Source: RUG11237 sp045126515
GTDB lineage: Bacteria; Bacillota; Clostridia; Lachnospirales; Lachnospiraceae
Length of the DNA: 60,977 bases
Direction: 5' to 3'
NCBI GenBank assembly: GCA_045126515.1
Contig: JBGVOM010000188.1
Coordinates: 1 to 60,977 of the forward strand
Positions 1 to 9,437 of this stretch are shown piece after piece. Position 1 is the first letter of the stretch; every line of letters starts with the position of its first letter. Made by a program: the position numbers and the translations under genes. Under the pieces are notes generated by a model. It worked only from the letters and a program-made list of their open reading frames with translations, had not been told where the DNA came from and ran no database searches.

Positions 1-81
1 GGCATTTGGTCTGCTCCCCAGAGGATACCACAACCTTTCTTCGTCCCCCCTTGTCACACCACATCCTCTACAAATTCTTAC

Positions 82-936
82 TTACTCCACCGGTTTCAAA
101 TTCTTCAACGACAAATCAAGAATCGGAGCGGAATGTGTCAATGCACCACTGGATACATAATCCACACCAATATCGATGATATTCTGAATATTTTCTTTTG
201 TCACATTTCCGGAACATTCTGTTTCTGCTTTTCCTTTGGTTAAGGCTACAGCTTCTTTCATCATTTCCGGTGTCATATTATCTAACATAATAATGTCTGC
301 CCCTGCTTCTAAGGCTTCTTTTAACATATCAAGATTTTCTACTTCAACTTCAATCTTTCTTACGAAAGGAGCATATTCTTTTGCCATCTGGATTGCTTTT
401 TTCACGCCGCCAGCTGCACCGATATGATTGTCTTTAATTAAAATTCCATCGGATAAGTTGTATCTATGGTTATAACCGCCACCTACTTTAACTGCATATT
501 TTTCAAAAATACGCATATTTGGTGTAGTCTTTCTGGTATCTAACAGCTTTGTGTTACTTCCCTTCAACAGCTTTGCAACGCTGTTTGTGTAGGTAGCAAT
601 TCCACTCATGCGCTGTAAATAATTTAAAGCAGTTCTCTCTCCGGATAATAAGGCACGGATATCTCCCTCTACCACTGCTAAAAGCTGTCCATTTTTCACT
701 TCATCTCCGTCTTTCACTTTAAAAGTTACCTTTGCGGTATCATCCAACAGTTCAAAAGTTCTCTTAAACACATCTAAACCTGCAATGATTCCGTCCTGCT
801 TACAGATTAAATCTGCAGTTCCCGCCTTGCTTTCTCTCATAATGGCATTGGTGGTAACATCCTCACTGGATATGTCCTCTCTTAATGCCTGCATAATTAA
901 ATTATCTACGTTCAACAGTGTTGTTATTGGATTCAT
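82..936 (-). CDS. nadC: Nicotinate-nucleotide pyrophosphorylase (carboxylating)
   Basis: Converts quinolinate and PRPP to nicotinate mononucleotide, CO2 and pyrophosphate, the third step of de novo NAD synthesis. The protein shows the family's NYLQRMSGIAT segment, the DTRKTTP motif and the KDNHI motif, followed by a late barrel strand DIIMLDN. I place the start at the ATG at 936 (284 residues) because an AAAGGG ribosome site lies about 8 bases before it. A longer reading from 966 lacks such a site. The gene overlaps the end of nadB by 35 bases, so translation of the two is probably coupled. It is the last gene of nadA-nadB-nadC. Confidence 0.95.
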   Translation of the reverse strand: MNPITTLLNVDNLIMQALREDISSEDVTTNAIMRESKAGTADLICKQDGIIAGLDVFKRTFELLDDTAKVTFKVKDGDEVKNGQLLAVVEGDIRALLSGERTALNYLQRMSGIATYTNSVAKLLKGSNTKLLDTRKTTPNMRIFEKYAVKVGGGYNHRYNLSDGILIKDNHIGAAGGVKKAIQMAKEYAPFVRKIEVEVENLDMLKEALEAGADIIMLDNMTPEMMKEAVALTKGKAETECSGNVTKENIQNIIDIGVDYVSSGALTHSAPILDLSLKNLKPVE

Positions 937-2257
937 TTGTAACACCCTTTCTGTTTTCTTCTTCAATGGCTTTTATCACTAATTGCTTGTTTTCTTCTTC
1001 GTATTGTTCCTGATTTTTATATAAATTCATATCAATTCCATACTGTTTTAACAGTTCTGCCGTATCTTCTACTACTGCAGGCTGTTTCCGTTCTTCCCAG
1101 TGTTCTGCCATATCTAATACTGCCCGCTTTGCAAATACCAGACTCTCTAACAGGGAATTGCTGGCAAGACGATTGGCACCATGCACGCCATTGCAGCTGG
1201 TTTCTCCTGCTGCATACAAATGAGCCATGGTCGTCTTACTTACTGAGTCCACATGAACTCCACCCATAAAATAATGCTGGGACGGCACCACCGGAATCGG
1301 CTCCTTTGTCACATCATATCCTTCTTCTAAACAATACTGATATATATTTGGAAAACGCTGTTTAATATCACAGTCTTTAATGGTACTCATGGAAAGCATC
1401 ACGTATGGCATATTGTCCTTTTCCATTTGCTTGCGTATTTCGTTGGTCAACAAATCTCTTGGAAGGAGTTCGTTCACAAACCGTTCTCCATCCTTATTGT
1501 AAAGAACAGCCCCCTCTCCACGTACGGATTCTGAAATCAGGAAACGTCTTCCTTTTTTCTTGGAATACAAGGTAGTAGGATGAATCTGTACATAGTTTAC
1601 ATGCTCTAAGGCAATTCCATGACGTATGGAAATCGCCAATGCATCCCCTGTCAGATGCGGGAAGTTGGTAGAATTTTTATATACACCGCCAATACCGCCA
1701 CATGCCCACAATACATCATGAGCAAATATCGGCTGTAACTTTCCATCTACTGTTCTTACTATAATACCATCGCAACAGTTATCCTTACATATAATATCTA
1801 CCATTGTGGTTTCTGTCATAATAGTTACATTTTCAAGTTTTTTCACCTGTGCCAACAGCTTTGTGGTAATTTCTTTTCCTGTAACATCTTCATGATAGAG
1901 AATTCGGTTGGTGGAATGTGCCGCTTCTCTGGTAAACACCAGTTCACCGTCTTCCATGGCAAATTCTACCCCATATCCTATCAGTTCCTCTATGACAGAA
2001 CGTGAAGAACGAATCATAATATCAACGGACTCTTTCCTATTCTCATAATGCCCTGCCTTTAACGTATCTTCATAAAAGCTATCGTAATCATCTTCACTTT
2101 TCAAAACACAGATTCCGCCCTGAGCCAGAAAAGAATCACTTTCCTCTAATGACGCTTTCGTTATCATCAGTATCCTTTTTTCTTTTGGAAGATTCAGTGC
2201 CGCATAACAGCCTGCAACACCGGTTCCAACGATTATTACGTCATATTCTTTTTCCAT
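902..2257 (-). CDS. nadB: L-aspartate oxidase
   Basis: FAD enzyme that oxidises L-aspartate to iminoaspartate for quinolinate synthesis. An N-terminal dinucleotide fold is visible (VGTGVAGCYAAL, about residues 11-22). The succinate-dehydrogenase-like core follows, with HSTNRILYHED, ACGGIGG, a substrate loop HPTTLY and the C-terminal GETSCNGVHGANRLASNS motif. At 451 residues it is shorter than the roughly 530-540 residues of the Bacillus and E. coli enzymes, and the shortening is in the C-terminal helical domain. GGGAGG precedes the ATG. In an anaerobe the electron acceptor is probably fumarate or an electron-transfer partner rather than oxygen; that is inference. Confidence 0.94.
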   Translation of the reverse strand: MEKEYDVIIVGTGVAGCYAALNLPKEKRILMITKASLEESDSFLAQGGICVLKSEDDYDSFYEDTLKAGHYENRKESVDIMIRSSRSVIEELIGYGVEFAMEDGELVFTREAAHSTNRILYHEDVTGKEITTKLLAQVKKLENVTIMTETTMVDIICKDNCCDGIIVRTVDGKLQPIFAHDVLWACGGIGGVYKNSTNFPHLTGDALAISIRHGIALEHVNYVQIHPTTLYSKKKGRRFLISESVRGEGAVLYNKDGERFVNELLPRDLLTNEIRKQMEKDNMPYVMLSMSTIKDCDIKQRFPNIYQYCLEEGYDVTKEPIPVVPSQHYFMGGVHVDSVSKTTMAHLYAAGETSCNGVHGANRLASNSLLESLVFAKRAVLDMAEHWEERKQPAVVEDTAELLKQYGIDMNLYKNQEQYEEENKQLVIKAIEEENRKGVTNESNNNTVERR

Positions 2258-2298
2258 AACTGCCTCCCAATGAACTGTCTGTTCTCCAGTTCATATTT

Positions 2299-3207
2299 CT
2301 ATTTTGCAAGTTCCAGCATGCGTACAAGAGGTGCGTGTGCTTCTTTTGCAAACTGTTCTTCTAATTTTACTTCATATGTATTATGTTCCAGAGAATCAAT
2401 TATCTTATCCAAGGTAATTTTCTTCATATCCGGACAAATTAAATCTTCTGTTAAAGGATAGAATTTCTTTTCCGGATTGTTTTTTCTTAATTCACACATC
2501 ACTCCAAGTTCTGTTCCAATGATAAATTCCTTTTTATCACTTGCCTTTGCGTAAGAAATGATGCCTGCCGTACTTCCGGCATATTCTGCCAACTCCACAA
2601 CTTCTTTTTCACATTCCGGGTGTACCAATAATGCCGCATCAGGGTGTGCTTCCTTCACCTTTAACACATCTTCTTTGGTAAGCTTGGCATGTACCGGGCA
2701 ACAGCCGTCATTAAAAATAAATTCTTTTTCCGGCACCTGCTCTGCCACATATCTTCCCAGATTTTTATCAGGTATAAAATAAATATACTTATTTGGAAGT
2801 GCTTTTACAATTTTCAATGCATTGGATGAGGTTACACACACATCTGCATTTCTCTTTAAATCTGCATTCGAATTTACATAACACACAACTGCTACATCGT
2901 TATATTTTTCACGAACTTTTGCAATACTTTCTGCGGTTGCCATATGTGCCATTGGACAGTCGGCAGAAGCGTCCGGCATTAACACTGTTTTCTTCTGATT
3001 TAAAATTTTGGCACCCTCTCCCATAAAAGATACGCCACACAAAATAATGGTATCTGCATCCACTTGTGTTGCCTTTTCACTTAAAAAGTAAGAATCGCCA
3101 ATATAATCTGCCACTTCATGAATTTCATCACGCACATAATAGTGTGCCATGATAACAGCATTTTTTTCTTTTTTCAGTGTATTTATTTTATCTATTTTTT
3201 CTTTCAT
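2299..3207 (-). CDS. nadA: Quinolinate synthase A
   Basis: Condenses iminoaspartate with dihydroxyacetone phosphate to quinolinate using an oxygen-sensitive [4Fe-4S] cluster. Conserved cysteine neighbourhoods are present: ILCGVSFMGEGAKIL near residue 83, FNDGCCPVHAK near residue 170 and LICPDMKK near residue 258. The length of 302 residues is typical of the Clostridium, archaeal and Thermotoga type. It is the first gene of the nad operon, 41 bases before nadB. No NiaR operator was identified in the short upstream gap. Confidence 0.95.
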   Translation of the reverse strand: MKEKIDKINTLKKEKNAVIMAHYYVRDEIHEVADYIGDSYFLSEKATQVDADTIILCGVSFMGEGAKILNQKKTVLMPDASADCPMAHMATAESIAKVREKYNDVAVVCYVNSNADLKRNADVCVTSSNALKIVKALPNKYIYFIPDKNLGRYVAEQVPEKEFIFNDGCCPVHAKLTKEDVLKVKEAHPDAALLVHPECEKEVVELAEYAGSTAGIISYAKASDKKEFIIGTELGVMCELRKNNPEKKFYPLTEDLICPDMKKITLDKIIDSLEHNTYEVKLEEQFAKEAHAPLVRMLELAK

Positions 3208-3247
3208 CGCAGTTTCCTGCCCCTTCCAGTAATGTTTTCTTTTAATT

Positions 3248-3787
3248 TTATTGTTCTTCTGCTGATTCTGTTAAATCCAGCTTCCATTTTTCTGCTATTT
3301 TTTGCAGTGTTCCATCTTCTTCCATTTCTTTTAATGTTCCCTGAATCATATCCTGCAAAGCCACATTTGATGGTGCAAATGAAATATCAAAGTTTTCCTC
3401 TGCCTGCCCGTCTTCTTTCAGACCATGCCAGACAAAATCAACTGTGCCATTATCAAGTTCAGCATCCTTTTCCTGCCAGTCCACAGGCTGCAGTTCTAAT
3501 TGATATCCTAGTCTTTTACATACTTCTTTTGCCAGTTCTAAATCAAAACCTGTGTAATCTCCATTTTCATCCTGATAACTGTACGGTGAATTATTTACGT
3601 CAAATCCCATTACTAATGTGTTATTGTTTTCCACCGCTTCCGGATCGTCCGGATCTTGTGTAATCTCTGCCAGAATATCTTCTGTTTCCTGTGTTATTTC
3701 ATTTCCGCTTTCTGCTTCTTTGCCACACGCCGTTAACACCATTGCCAAAGTCAGTGATAACAGCACTGCAATCACTTTTTTCTTCAT
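3248..3787 (-). CDS. Shortened family-3 solute-binding lipoprotein (one-lobe relic)
   Basis: Starts with a lipoprotein signal (basic start, hydrophobic stretch, lipobox LTAC with Cys21). An acidic linker follows, then the first part of an amino-acid-type binding protein (NNSPYSYQDENGDYTGFDLELAKEV, given here only by its family look). The sequence runs from the strand around VDFVWHG directly into the C-terminal helix region MIQGTLKEMEEDGTLQKI. A normal family member has about 100 more residues in between that form lobe 2. The reading frame is intact at 179 residues, so this is an internal in-frame deletion and not a frameshift. No permease or ATPase is next to it. It may be a degenerate gene or a sensor-like single lobe. 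Confidence 0.75.
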   Translation of the reverse strand: MKKKVIAVLLSLTLAMVLTACGKEAESGNEITQETEDILAEITQDPDDPEAVENNNTLVMGFDVNNSPYSYQDENGDYTGFDLELAKEVCKRLGYQLELQPVDWQEKDAELDNGTVDFVWHGLKEDGQAEENFDISFAPSNVALQDMIQGTLKEMEEDGTLQKIAEKWKLDLTESAEEQ

Positions 3788-3884
3788 AATCTTCTCCTGC
3801 CCTATTCTACAATGTTTTAATTATAATATAAGCACTTCTTTAATTCAACAACTTTCTTAAGATTTTTAAAACACTTTTTAACTC

Positions 3885-3918
3885 ACGAAAAAGCCATGCC
3901 TCCCCGGCATGGCTTTCG
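3885..3918 (-). terminator. Rho-independent terminator
   Basis: Perfect GCCATGCC / GGCATGGC stem with a short loop, followed on the minus strand by TTTTTC. It lies just downstream of the small gene ending at 3950 and upstream of the binding-protein relic. Confidence 0.85.
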
Positions 3919-3949
3919 TCCTTCATTATTATTGTAGTTTTAATGCTTC

Positions 3950-4201
3950 TTATTCTGCAAAATCATCGTCTTCGTCTTCGAAAAAATCATCATCAAAATC
4001 GTCGTCAAAATCATCTTCGAAGTCTTCTAAATAATCCGGTGTAAAGAAACGGTATACACCATATGCAATTGCTGCTACAGCTGCTACAGCGCCAATAATT
4101 GCTAAAACCCACAATACAGTGTTTTTTGTTTTTTCTTCTTCCTTCTTGTGTAACAGCTCATTTAATTTTGCTGCACTTACTAAATCTTCTAACTTATTCA
4201 T
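3950..4201 (-). CDS. Small single-pass membrane protein with acidic tail
   Basis: 83 residues. A charged helix (about 1-26) is followed by one membrane segment (about 29-49, VLWVLAIIGAVAAVAAIAYG) and an extremely acidic C-terminus made of Asp/Glu/Phe repeats (about 57-83). The architecture suggests an N-terminus on one face and a polyanionic tail on the other. I do not recognise a functional family. It has its own terminator downstream and a 120-base gap before pcrA, so it is probably a single-gene transcript. The acidic tail could bind cations or a basic partner, but that is a guess. Confidence 0.7.
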   Translation of the reverse strand: MNKLEDLVSAAKLNELLHKKEEEKTKNTVLWVLAIIGAVAAVAAIAYGVYRFFTPDYLEDFEDDFDDDFDDDFFEDEDDDFAE

Positions 4202-4325
4202 GTTCTACACGTCCTTTCTCTTTTCTGACACAAATTAGTTTATGTCAATGTTGTAATTAGTATATCACAAAATGTGCAATTTTACTATATATTTTTTGGC
4301 AAAAATGCAATTTTTTATATACAAT

Positions 4326-6530
4326 TTATACTCTTTGCAATTTTGCAAAGGAAGCAAACATTTTCTTAACCCCCACTTTACCAAATTCCACTGTTACTTC
4401 GTAGTCTCTGCCTCCCTCGGTTATATCCATTACCACTCCTTCGCCAAAAGTTTTATGTTGAACCGTATCACCCACATTATAATCCAGTGATTCTGCCTTT
4501 GTAACTGTAAACTGTTTTGTAGCAACAGGCTTGGTACGAAATGCCACTTTTGCCTGTTGATATGCAGAAGCTTTTTCTTCCGGTACAAACTTTTCTTTCT
4601 GTGGCTGTCGTTCAAACAATTCCACTGGTATTTCTTTTACAAACCGGGACATTTTATTATATTGCGTTTCCCCGCGTATCATACGCATTTTTGCGCATGT
4701 AATATGCAGTTTTTCCATAGCTCTGGTAATTCCCACATAGCATAGTCTTCTTTCTTCTTCAATTTCCATTTTATCATCCGAAGTGATGGTCATATAGCTT
4801 GGAAAAACACCATCCTCCATTCCTGCCAGATACACATTTGGAAATTCCAGTCCTTTGGCGCTGTGCATGGTCATTAATACCACATAATTATTTCCCATTT
4901 CTAAATTATCTATGTCTGCCACCAGTGCAACTTCCTCTAAAAAGCCCGCCAGCGTAGGATTTTCTTCCCCATCCTCATAATCTGTAATTTTATTGATTAA
5001 TTCATCAATATTTTCTATTCTTGCCTGGGCTTCTTCGGTACCTTCGGCCTCCAGCTCTTTCACATAACCTGTTTCTTCGATTAGCTCCTCTACGATATCT
5101 GTTAATTTCATATATGGAAGCTTGCTTCTGTATGCCTGTATCATGGTCACAAAAGGCTGAATTTTAGCTGTAGCCCTGCCAAGTCCCGGTACTTCCTCTG
5201 ACCTTTTCAATGCATCATAGAAACTAATGCCTTGTTCCTCTGCATAGTCATCTACTTTACCAAGACTTGCCGCTCCTATGCCACGCTTAGGCACATTAAT
5301 AATACGTTTTACTGCAATTTCGTCTTTTCCATTGTCAATGGTCTTTAAGTAGGCGAGAATATCTTTGATTTCTTTTCTGGCATAGAAATTTACCCCTCCT
5401 ACAATTTTATATGGTATGTTGGATGCAACAAATTTTTCTTCAAAAACACGTGACTGGGCATTTGTCCTATACAAGATAGCACAGTCATTATACTGACTAT
5501 TTCCTTCCCTTACTCGTTTTGCTATATCATATGTTATGTATTCTGCTTCCTCATAGGCCGAATCAAACTGCTGGAGATCAATCTTTTCTCCGGTTCCATT
5601 ATCCGTCCACAATGATTTGTCCTTCCGCTGAGAATTATTGCGAATCACACAATTGGCTGCATCTAAGATATTCTGTGTAGAGCGGTAATTCTGCTCTAAC
5701 TTAATTACCATAGCTTCCTGATATACTTTTTCGAAATCCCAGATATTACGGATGTTGGCACCACGAAATTTGTAAATAGATTGGTCATCGTCTCCCACCA
5801 CACAAAGATTTCTATATTTTCCTGCCAGCAAGCTGACAAATTTAAACTGTACCGTATTCGTATCCTGATATTCATCCACCATAATATAGCGAAAACGTTC
5901 CTGATAATAATCCAGTACATCCGGATTGTTTTCCAACAATTCCACTGCTTTAACCAGCAAATCGTCAAAGTCCAGCGCATTATTACTTTTTAATTTTTTC
6001 TGGTATTCCCGGTATACTGCTGCTACCTTTTTCATACCATAGTCGCCACCGGCGTTTGCTTCAAATTCATCTGGAAGAATCATTTCATTTTTAGCTTTGG
6101 AAATGGCAGACAACAGGTTTCTCTCCTTATATACCTTTGTATCAATGTCAAGTTTTTTGCACACTTCTTTCATAACACTTTTCTGATCATCTGTATCATA
6201 AATAGAAAAGTTGGTATCATAACCTAAACGGTCAATGTAACGTCTTAAAAAGCGCACGCATGTGGAATGAAAAGTACTTACCCATATACTTTCCGAACCA
6301 AACCCCACCAGATTGTCCACTCGTTCCCTCATTTCAGAAGCTGCTTTATTTGTAAAGGTAATCGCCATAATGTTCCAAGGATTTACCCCTTTTTCTTCTA
6401 TTAAATATGCAATCCTATGTGTTAATACTCTTGTCTTTCCAGAACCGGCACCTGCCAGTATCAAAACAGGACCTTCCGTCTGAAACACTGCCTGTCTTTG
6501 CATATCATTTAATGAATCATAGATACTCAT
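4326..6530 (-). CDS. pcrA: ATP-dependent DNA helicase PcrA/UvrD
   Basis: Superfamily 1A 3'-5' helicase for nucleotide excision repair, replication-fork maintenance and removal of RecA filaments. Walker A (GAGSGKT, about residues 27-33), the DEYQDTN Walker B segment, GDDDQSIYKFRGA and the C-terminal motif VYLAGMEDGVFP are all visible. The 734-residue length is standard. The C-terminus ends in a Tudor-like module (VGDTVQHKTFGEGVV), which in PcrA contacts RNA polymerase. It appears to be transcribed alone. Confidence 0.95.
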   Translation of the reverse strand: MSIYDSLNDMQRQAVFQTEGPVLILAGAGSGKTRVLTHRIAYLIEEKGVNPWNIMAITFTNKAASEMRERVDNLVGFGSESIWVSTFHSTCVRFLRRYIDRLGYDTNFSIYDTDDQKSVMKEVCKKLDIDTKVYKERNLLSAISKAKNEMILPDEFEANAGGDYGMKKVAAVYREYQKKLKSNNALDFDDLLVKAVELLENNPDVLDYYQERFRYIMVDEYQDTNTVQFKFVSLLAGKYRNLCVVGDDDQSIYKFRGANIRNIWDFEKVYQEAMVIKLEQNYRSTQNILDAANCVIRNNSQRKDKSLWTDNGTGEKIDLQQFDSAYEEAEYITYDIAKRVREGNSQYNDCAILYRTNAQSRVFEEKFVASNIPYKIVGGVNFYARKEIKDILAYLKTIDNGKDEIAVKRIINVPKRGIGAASLGKVDDYAEEQGISFYDALKRSEEVPGLGRATAKIQPFVTMIQAYRSKLPYMKLTDIVEELIEETGYVKELEAEGTEEAQARIENIDELINKITDYEDGEENPTLAGFLEEVALVADIDNLEMGNNYVVLMTMHSAKGLEFPNVYLAGMEDGVFPSYMTITSDDKMEIEEERRLCYVGITRAMEKLHITCAKMRMIRGETQYNKMSRFVKEIPVELFERQPQKEKFVPEEKASAYQQAKVAFRTKPVATKQFTVTKAESLDYNVGDTVQHKTFGEGVVMDITEGGRDYEVTVEFGKVGVKKMFASFAKLQRV

Positions 6531-6654
6531 TTTGTTTCCTCCACCATGCTTTCTGTTGCAAAAAATAACGTTCTTTTGGAACTTTCTATCATTATATCAA
6601 ACAGACGTTCTTATGGCAATCCCTCTGCATGGGAAAATTCAAGAATTTACATTT

Positions 6655-8040
6655 TTATGCATGCATCGGCTGTGTCAAGTGTACCGGCTCTAAGATTGCT
6701 GCCAATTCGTTTTCTGTGAGCAGTCCCTCTTTCAGCACCAATTCCTTTACTTTGATTCCTGTTTTTAAGGACTTTTTGGCAATATCTGCTGCTTTTTTGT
6801 AACCGATATATGGGCAGAGTGCTGTGGATATTCCTACACTTGCTTCTAAATGTTTTTTGCATTCTTCTTCATTTGCTGTGATTCCTGTAATACAGTTTTC
6901 TGTTAAGGTGTTTACTGCACCACGTAAATTATCAATGGCTTCAAATAAATCGTAAAATAGAACCGGTTCAAAAGCATTCAATTCCATTTGTCCGGCCTCT
7001 GCCGCCATGGTAATCGTGGTATCGTGACCAATTACCTGATATGCTACCTGCGTCACCACTTCAGGAATAACCGGATTTACTTTTCCAGGCATAATGGAGG
7101 AACCATTTTGTCTTGCCGGAAGATTGATTTCGTGGATTCCGGTACGAGGACCGCTGGATAACAGTCTTAAATCATTGCACATTTTTGACAAATTTACTGC
7201 ACAGGTCTTTAATGCATTTGATACTGCCACAAAGCCGTCTAAATTTTGTGTGGCATCAAACAAATCATCTGCCTGCATAAAAGTAATACCAGTAATTTTC
7301 GAAAGATTCGGAACAATTCTTCCCAGATAGAGAGGGCTTACATTTATAGCAGAACCAATGGCTGTACCTCCGAGATTGACTGTGGTCATTTCCTTGGATG
7401 CCTTTTTGATTCTCACAATGTCCCTTGAGATTACGCTTGCAAATGCGTGAAATGACTGTCCCAGACGCATTGGCACTGCATCCTGAAGCTGTGTTCTTCC
7501 CATTTTTAATATAGAATCAAATTCCATGGATTTTTTATTTAATTCCTTTTCTAATTTTCGTAATTCATCAATGAAACCTGGAAGTAAAGTTAAAACAGTA
7601 AGCTTTCCTGCTGTTGGAATTACATCATTGGTAGACTGAGCCATATTCACATGATCGTTTGGATGAACAATACTGTAATCTCCTTTTTTGCCTCCTAACA
7701 ATTCAATGGCACGATTTGCAATTACTTCATTTCCATTCATATTTGCCGAAGTACCTGCGCCTCCCTGAATCGCATCCACAATAAATTCTTCTCTTAAACT
7801 CCCCTCTGCGATTTCGTCACAAGCCTGGATAATAACATCCGCAATTTCCTTTGATAACTTTCCTGCTTCAAAATTCGTAACAGCCGCCGCTTTTTTTATT
7901 TTCATTAAGCTGGTAATAAACTGAGGATGAAGCCTGCGCCCTGTGATTTGAAAATTTTGCTTTGCCCGTAATGACTGTACTCCATAATATGCCTCCTCAG
8001 GGATTTCAAGACTTCCGATAGAATCAAATTCTGTTCTCAT
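6655..8040 (-). CDS. aspA: Aspartate ammonia-lyase
   Basis: Fumarase/aspartase superfamily enzyme that interconverts aspartate with fumarate and ammonia. The signature GSSIMPGKVNP carries the catalytic serine loop, and the N-terminal EEAYYGVQSLRAKQNF is aspartase-like. I use the ATG at 8040. Another ATG at 8052 has its AGG only one base upstream, which is too close to serve. Divergent from an Lrp/AsnC-type regulator at 8275, which probably controls it. Fumarate made here could feed anaerobic respiration or the aspartate used by nadB and pyrB. Confidence 0.92.
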   Translation of the reverse strand: MRTEFDSIGSLEIPEEAYYGVQSLRAKQNFQITGRRLHPQFITSLMKIKKAAAVTNFEAGKLSKEIADVIIQACDEIAEGSLREEFIVDAIQGGAGTSANMNGNEVIANRAIELLGGKKGDYSIVHPNDHVNMAQSTNDVIPTAGKLTVLTLLPGFIDELRKLEKELNKKSMEFDSILKMGRTQLQDAVPMRLGQSFHAFASVISRDIVRIKKASKEMTTVNLGGTAIGSAINVSPLYLGRIVPNLSKITGITFMQADDLFDATQNLDGFVAVSNALKTCAVNLSKMCNDLRLLSSGPRTGIHEINLPARQNGSSIMPGKVNPVIPEVVTQVAYQVIGHDTTITMAAEAGQMELNAFEPVLFYDLFEAIDNLRGAVNTLTENCITGITANEEECKKHLEASVGISTALCPYIGYKKAADIAKKSLKTGIKVKELVLKEGLLTENELAAILEPVHLTQPMHA

Positions 8041-8178
8041 AATTTTTACCATACCTTTCTTTTCATGTCTGACCTACAAGTCACATTTTCGTTGACGCAT
8101 GAAGCATAGCACACAAGCTTCAAAAAAGTAAATACCTTTGTCAAAACCCCTTGTTTATTTATTTTATTTTGTAGACTT

Positions 8179-8225
8179 ACTTAATTTTGTGTGTTACAAT
8201 CATTTAAAACTTAATTTTATTAAGT
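8179..8225. promoter_or_regulatory. Putative Lrp-type operator between aspA and the regulator
   Basis: A perfect inverted repeat ACTTAATTTTATTAAGT (8209-8225: 7-base arms, 3-base spacer) is preceded by a direct copy of its left half, ACTTAATTTTG, starting at 8179. The copies are exactly 30 bases apart, about three helical turns, which would place them on the same DNA face. It sits in the divergent 220-base intergenic region. The regulator assignment is inference from proximity. Confidence 0.55.
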
Positions 8226-8274
8226 GTGACGTATTTTTCAATCATTCTACATATTTTTAGAAAGAAGGTATACT

Positions 8275-8727
8275 ATGGACAAAATCGACCGCCAGATTAT
8301 TCGCATTTTACAAAAAAATGCAAGAACACCGTTAAAAGTCATTGCAGAAAAGGTATACTTATCCTCTCCTGCCGTTTCCGCCCGCATTGAGCATTTAGAA
8401 AAACAAGGAATCATTACCTCTTATCGTGCCAGAATTAACCGCCACAAAATAGGCTATCATATTACTGCCTTTATCAATCTGGCTATGGAGCCTAATCAAA
8501 AAGCTGAGTTTTACCCTTTTATTGCCCAAGAACCAAACGTCTTGGAATGTAACTGTGTCACAGGCGATTACAGTATGCTGTTAAAAGTTGCCTTTCACAG
8601 CACCATGGAGTTAGATACTTTCATCGGCAGATTGCAACACTTTGGCAAAACCAGCACGCAAATTGTATTTTCCACTCCCGTAGAGCCTAGAGGAATCGCA
8701 ATTCCTGATGAGGATTTTCCAGAATAA
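8275..8727 (+). CDS. Lrp/AsnC family transcriptional regulator
   Basis: 150 residues. An N-terminal winged helix-turn-helix (MDKIDRQIIRILQKNARTPL, then SSPAVSARIEHLEKQGII, about residues 1-50) is followed by an RAM/AsnC ligand-binding domain (about 65-145, with the loop CVTGDYSMLLKVAF typical of the effector site). It is read away from aspA and probably senses an amino acid such as aspartate. A good AGAAAGAAGG-type ribosome site precedes the ATG. Confidence 0.9.
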   Translation: MDKIDRQIIRILQKNARTPLKVIAEKVYLSSPAVSARIEHLEKQGIITSYRARINRHKIGYHITAFINLAMEPNQKAEFYPFIAQEPNVLECNCVTGDYSMLLKVAFHSTMELDTFIGRLQHFGKTSTQIVFSTPVEPRGIAIPDEDFPE

Positions 8728-8779
8728 GACTTGTCATCTAGTTTTAAATACTATATAATGTGTAGCAGAGGTGATTTAA

Positions 8780-9415
8780 ATGAGCAGCAATACATCCGAT
8801 TACTTGAGAAGTTTATTGGATAAAATAAAAAATATCGACTATATCAAGCCTGAGGATATTCCAAATATTGAGCTTTACATGGATCAGGTAACCACCTTTA
8901 TGGACGAACATTTAGAATCCACAAAACGTTACGATTCAGACAAAATACTAACGAAGACCATGATTAACAATTATGCCAAAAATAATCTGCTTCCACCACC
9001 GGTGAAAAAGAAATATTCCAAAGAGCATATGTTGTTACTAATCTTTATTTACTATTTTAAAAACATCTTATCTATTACGGATATTCAGAATCTGTTAACT
9101 CCCTTAACAGAAAAATATTTTAATGCCGAAGACGGAATGAATTTGCAGGATATTTATAACGAAGTGTTTAGTTTTGAAAGGGAACAGGCCGACCGTCTGG
9201 TAAAAGATATTCTAGTGGAATACAAAAAATCCTTTACCTCCTTTTCAGATGCGCCTGATGAGGACAAGGATTTCCTTCATTTATTTTCTTTCATATGCAT
9301 GTTAAGCTTTGATGTATATGTAAAGAAATTATTGATTGAAAAGTTGGTAGATGATATTGCTCCTTCCAAGGCGGAAAATTCAAAAAAAGAGCAAAAAAAA
9401 GATAAGGCTAAATAG
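8780..9415 (+). CDS. DUF1836 domain protein
   Basis: 211 residues with the DUF1836 pattern: MINNYAKNNLLPPPVKKKYSKEH followed by helical LLLIFIYYFKNILSITDIQNLL (mentioned as family landmarks). The first part resembles a MerR-like winged helix, so DNA binding is likely though unproven for the family. The C-terminus is lysine-rich. It starts 52 bases after the Lrp regulator on the same strand and may be co-transcribed with it. It ends in a two-way terminator. Confidence 0.75.
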   Translation: MSSNTSDYLRSLLDKIKNIDYIKPEDIPNIELYMDQVTTFMDEHLESTKRYDSDKILTKTMINNYAKNNLLPPPVKKKYSKEHMLLLIFIYYFKNILSITDIQNLLTPLTEKYFNAEDGMNLQDIYNEVFSFEREQADRLVKDILVEYKKSFTSFSDAPDEDKDFLHLFSFICMLSFDVYVKKLLIEKLVDDIAPSKAENSKKEQKKDKAK

Positions 9416-9434
9416 ATAGCTTTATCTTTTTTTA
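9401..9434. terminator. Bidirectional terminator between convergent genes
   Basis: A 9-bp stem (GATAAGGCT / AGCTTTATC with one G-U pair) is flanked by a T tract on the plus strand and an A tract upstream, so it can terminate both the DUF1836 gene (+) and yerC (-). It overlaps the DUF1836 stop codon. Confidence 0.8.
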
Positions 9435-9437
9435 TCC

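Noticed and set aside
1..81. Riboswitch or terminator remnant at the left edge
   Set aside because: No stable stem with a T tract or recognisable motif is visible in this short stretch after nadC.
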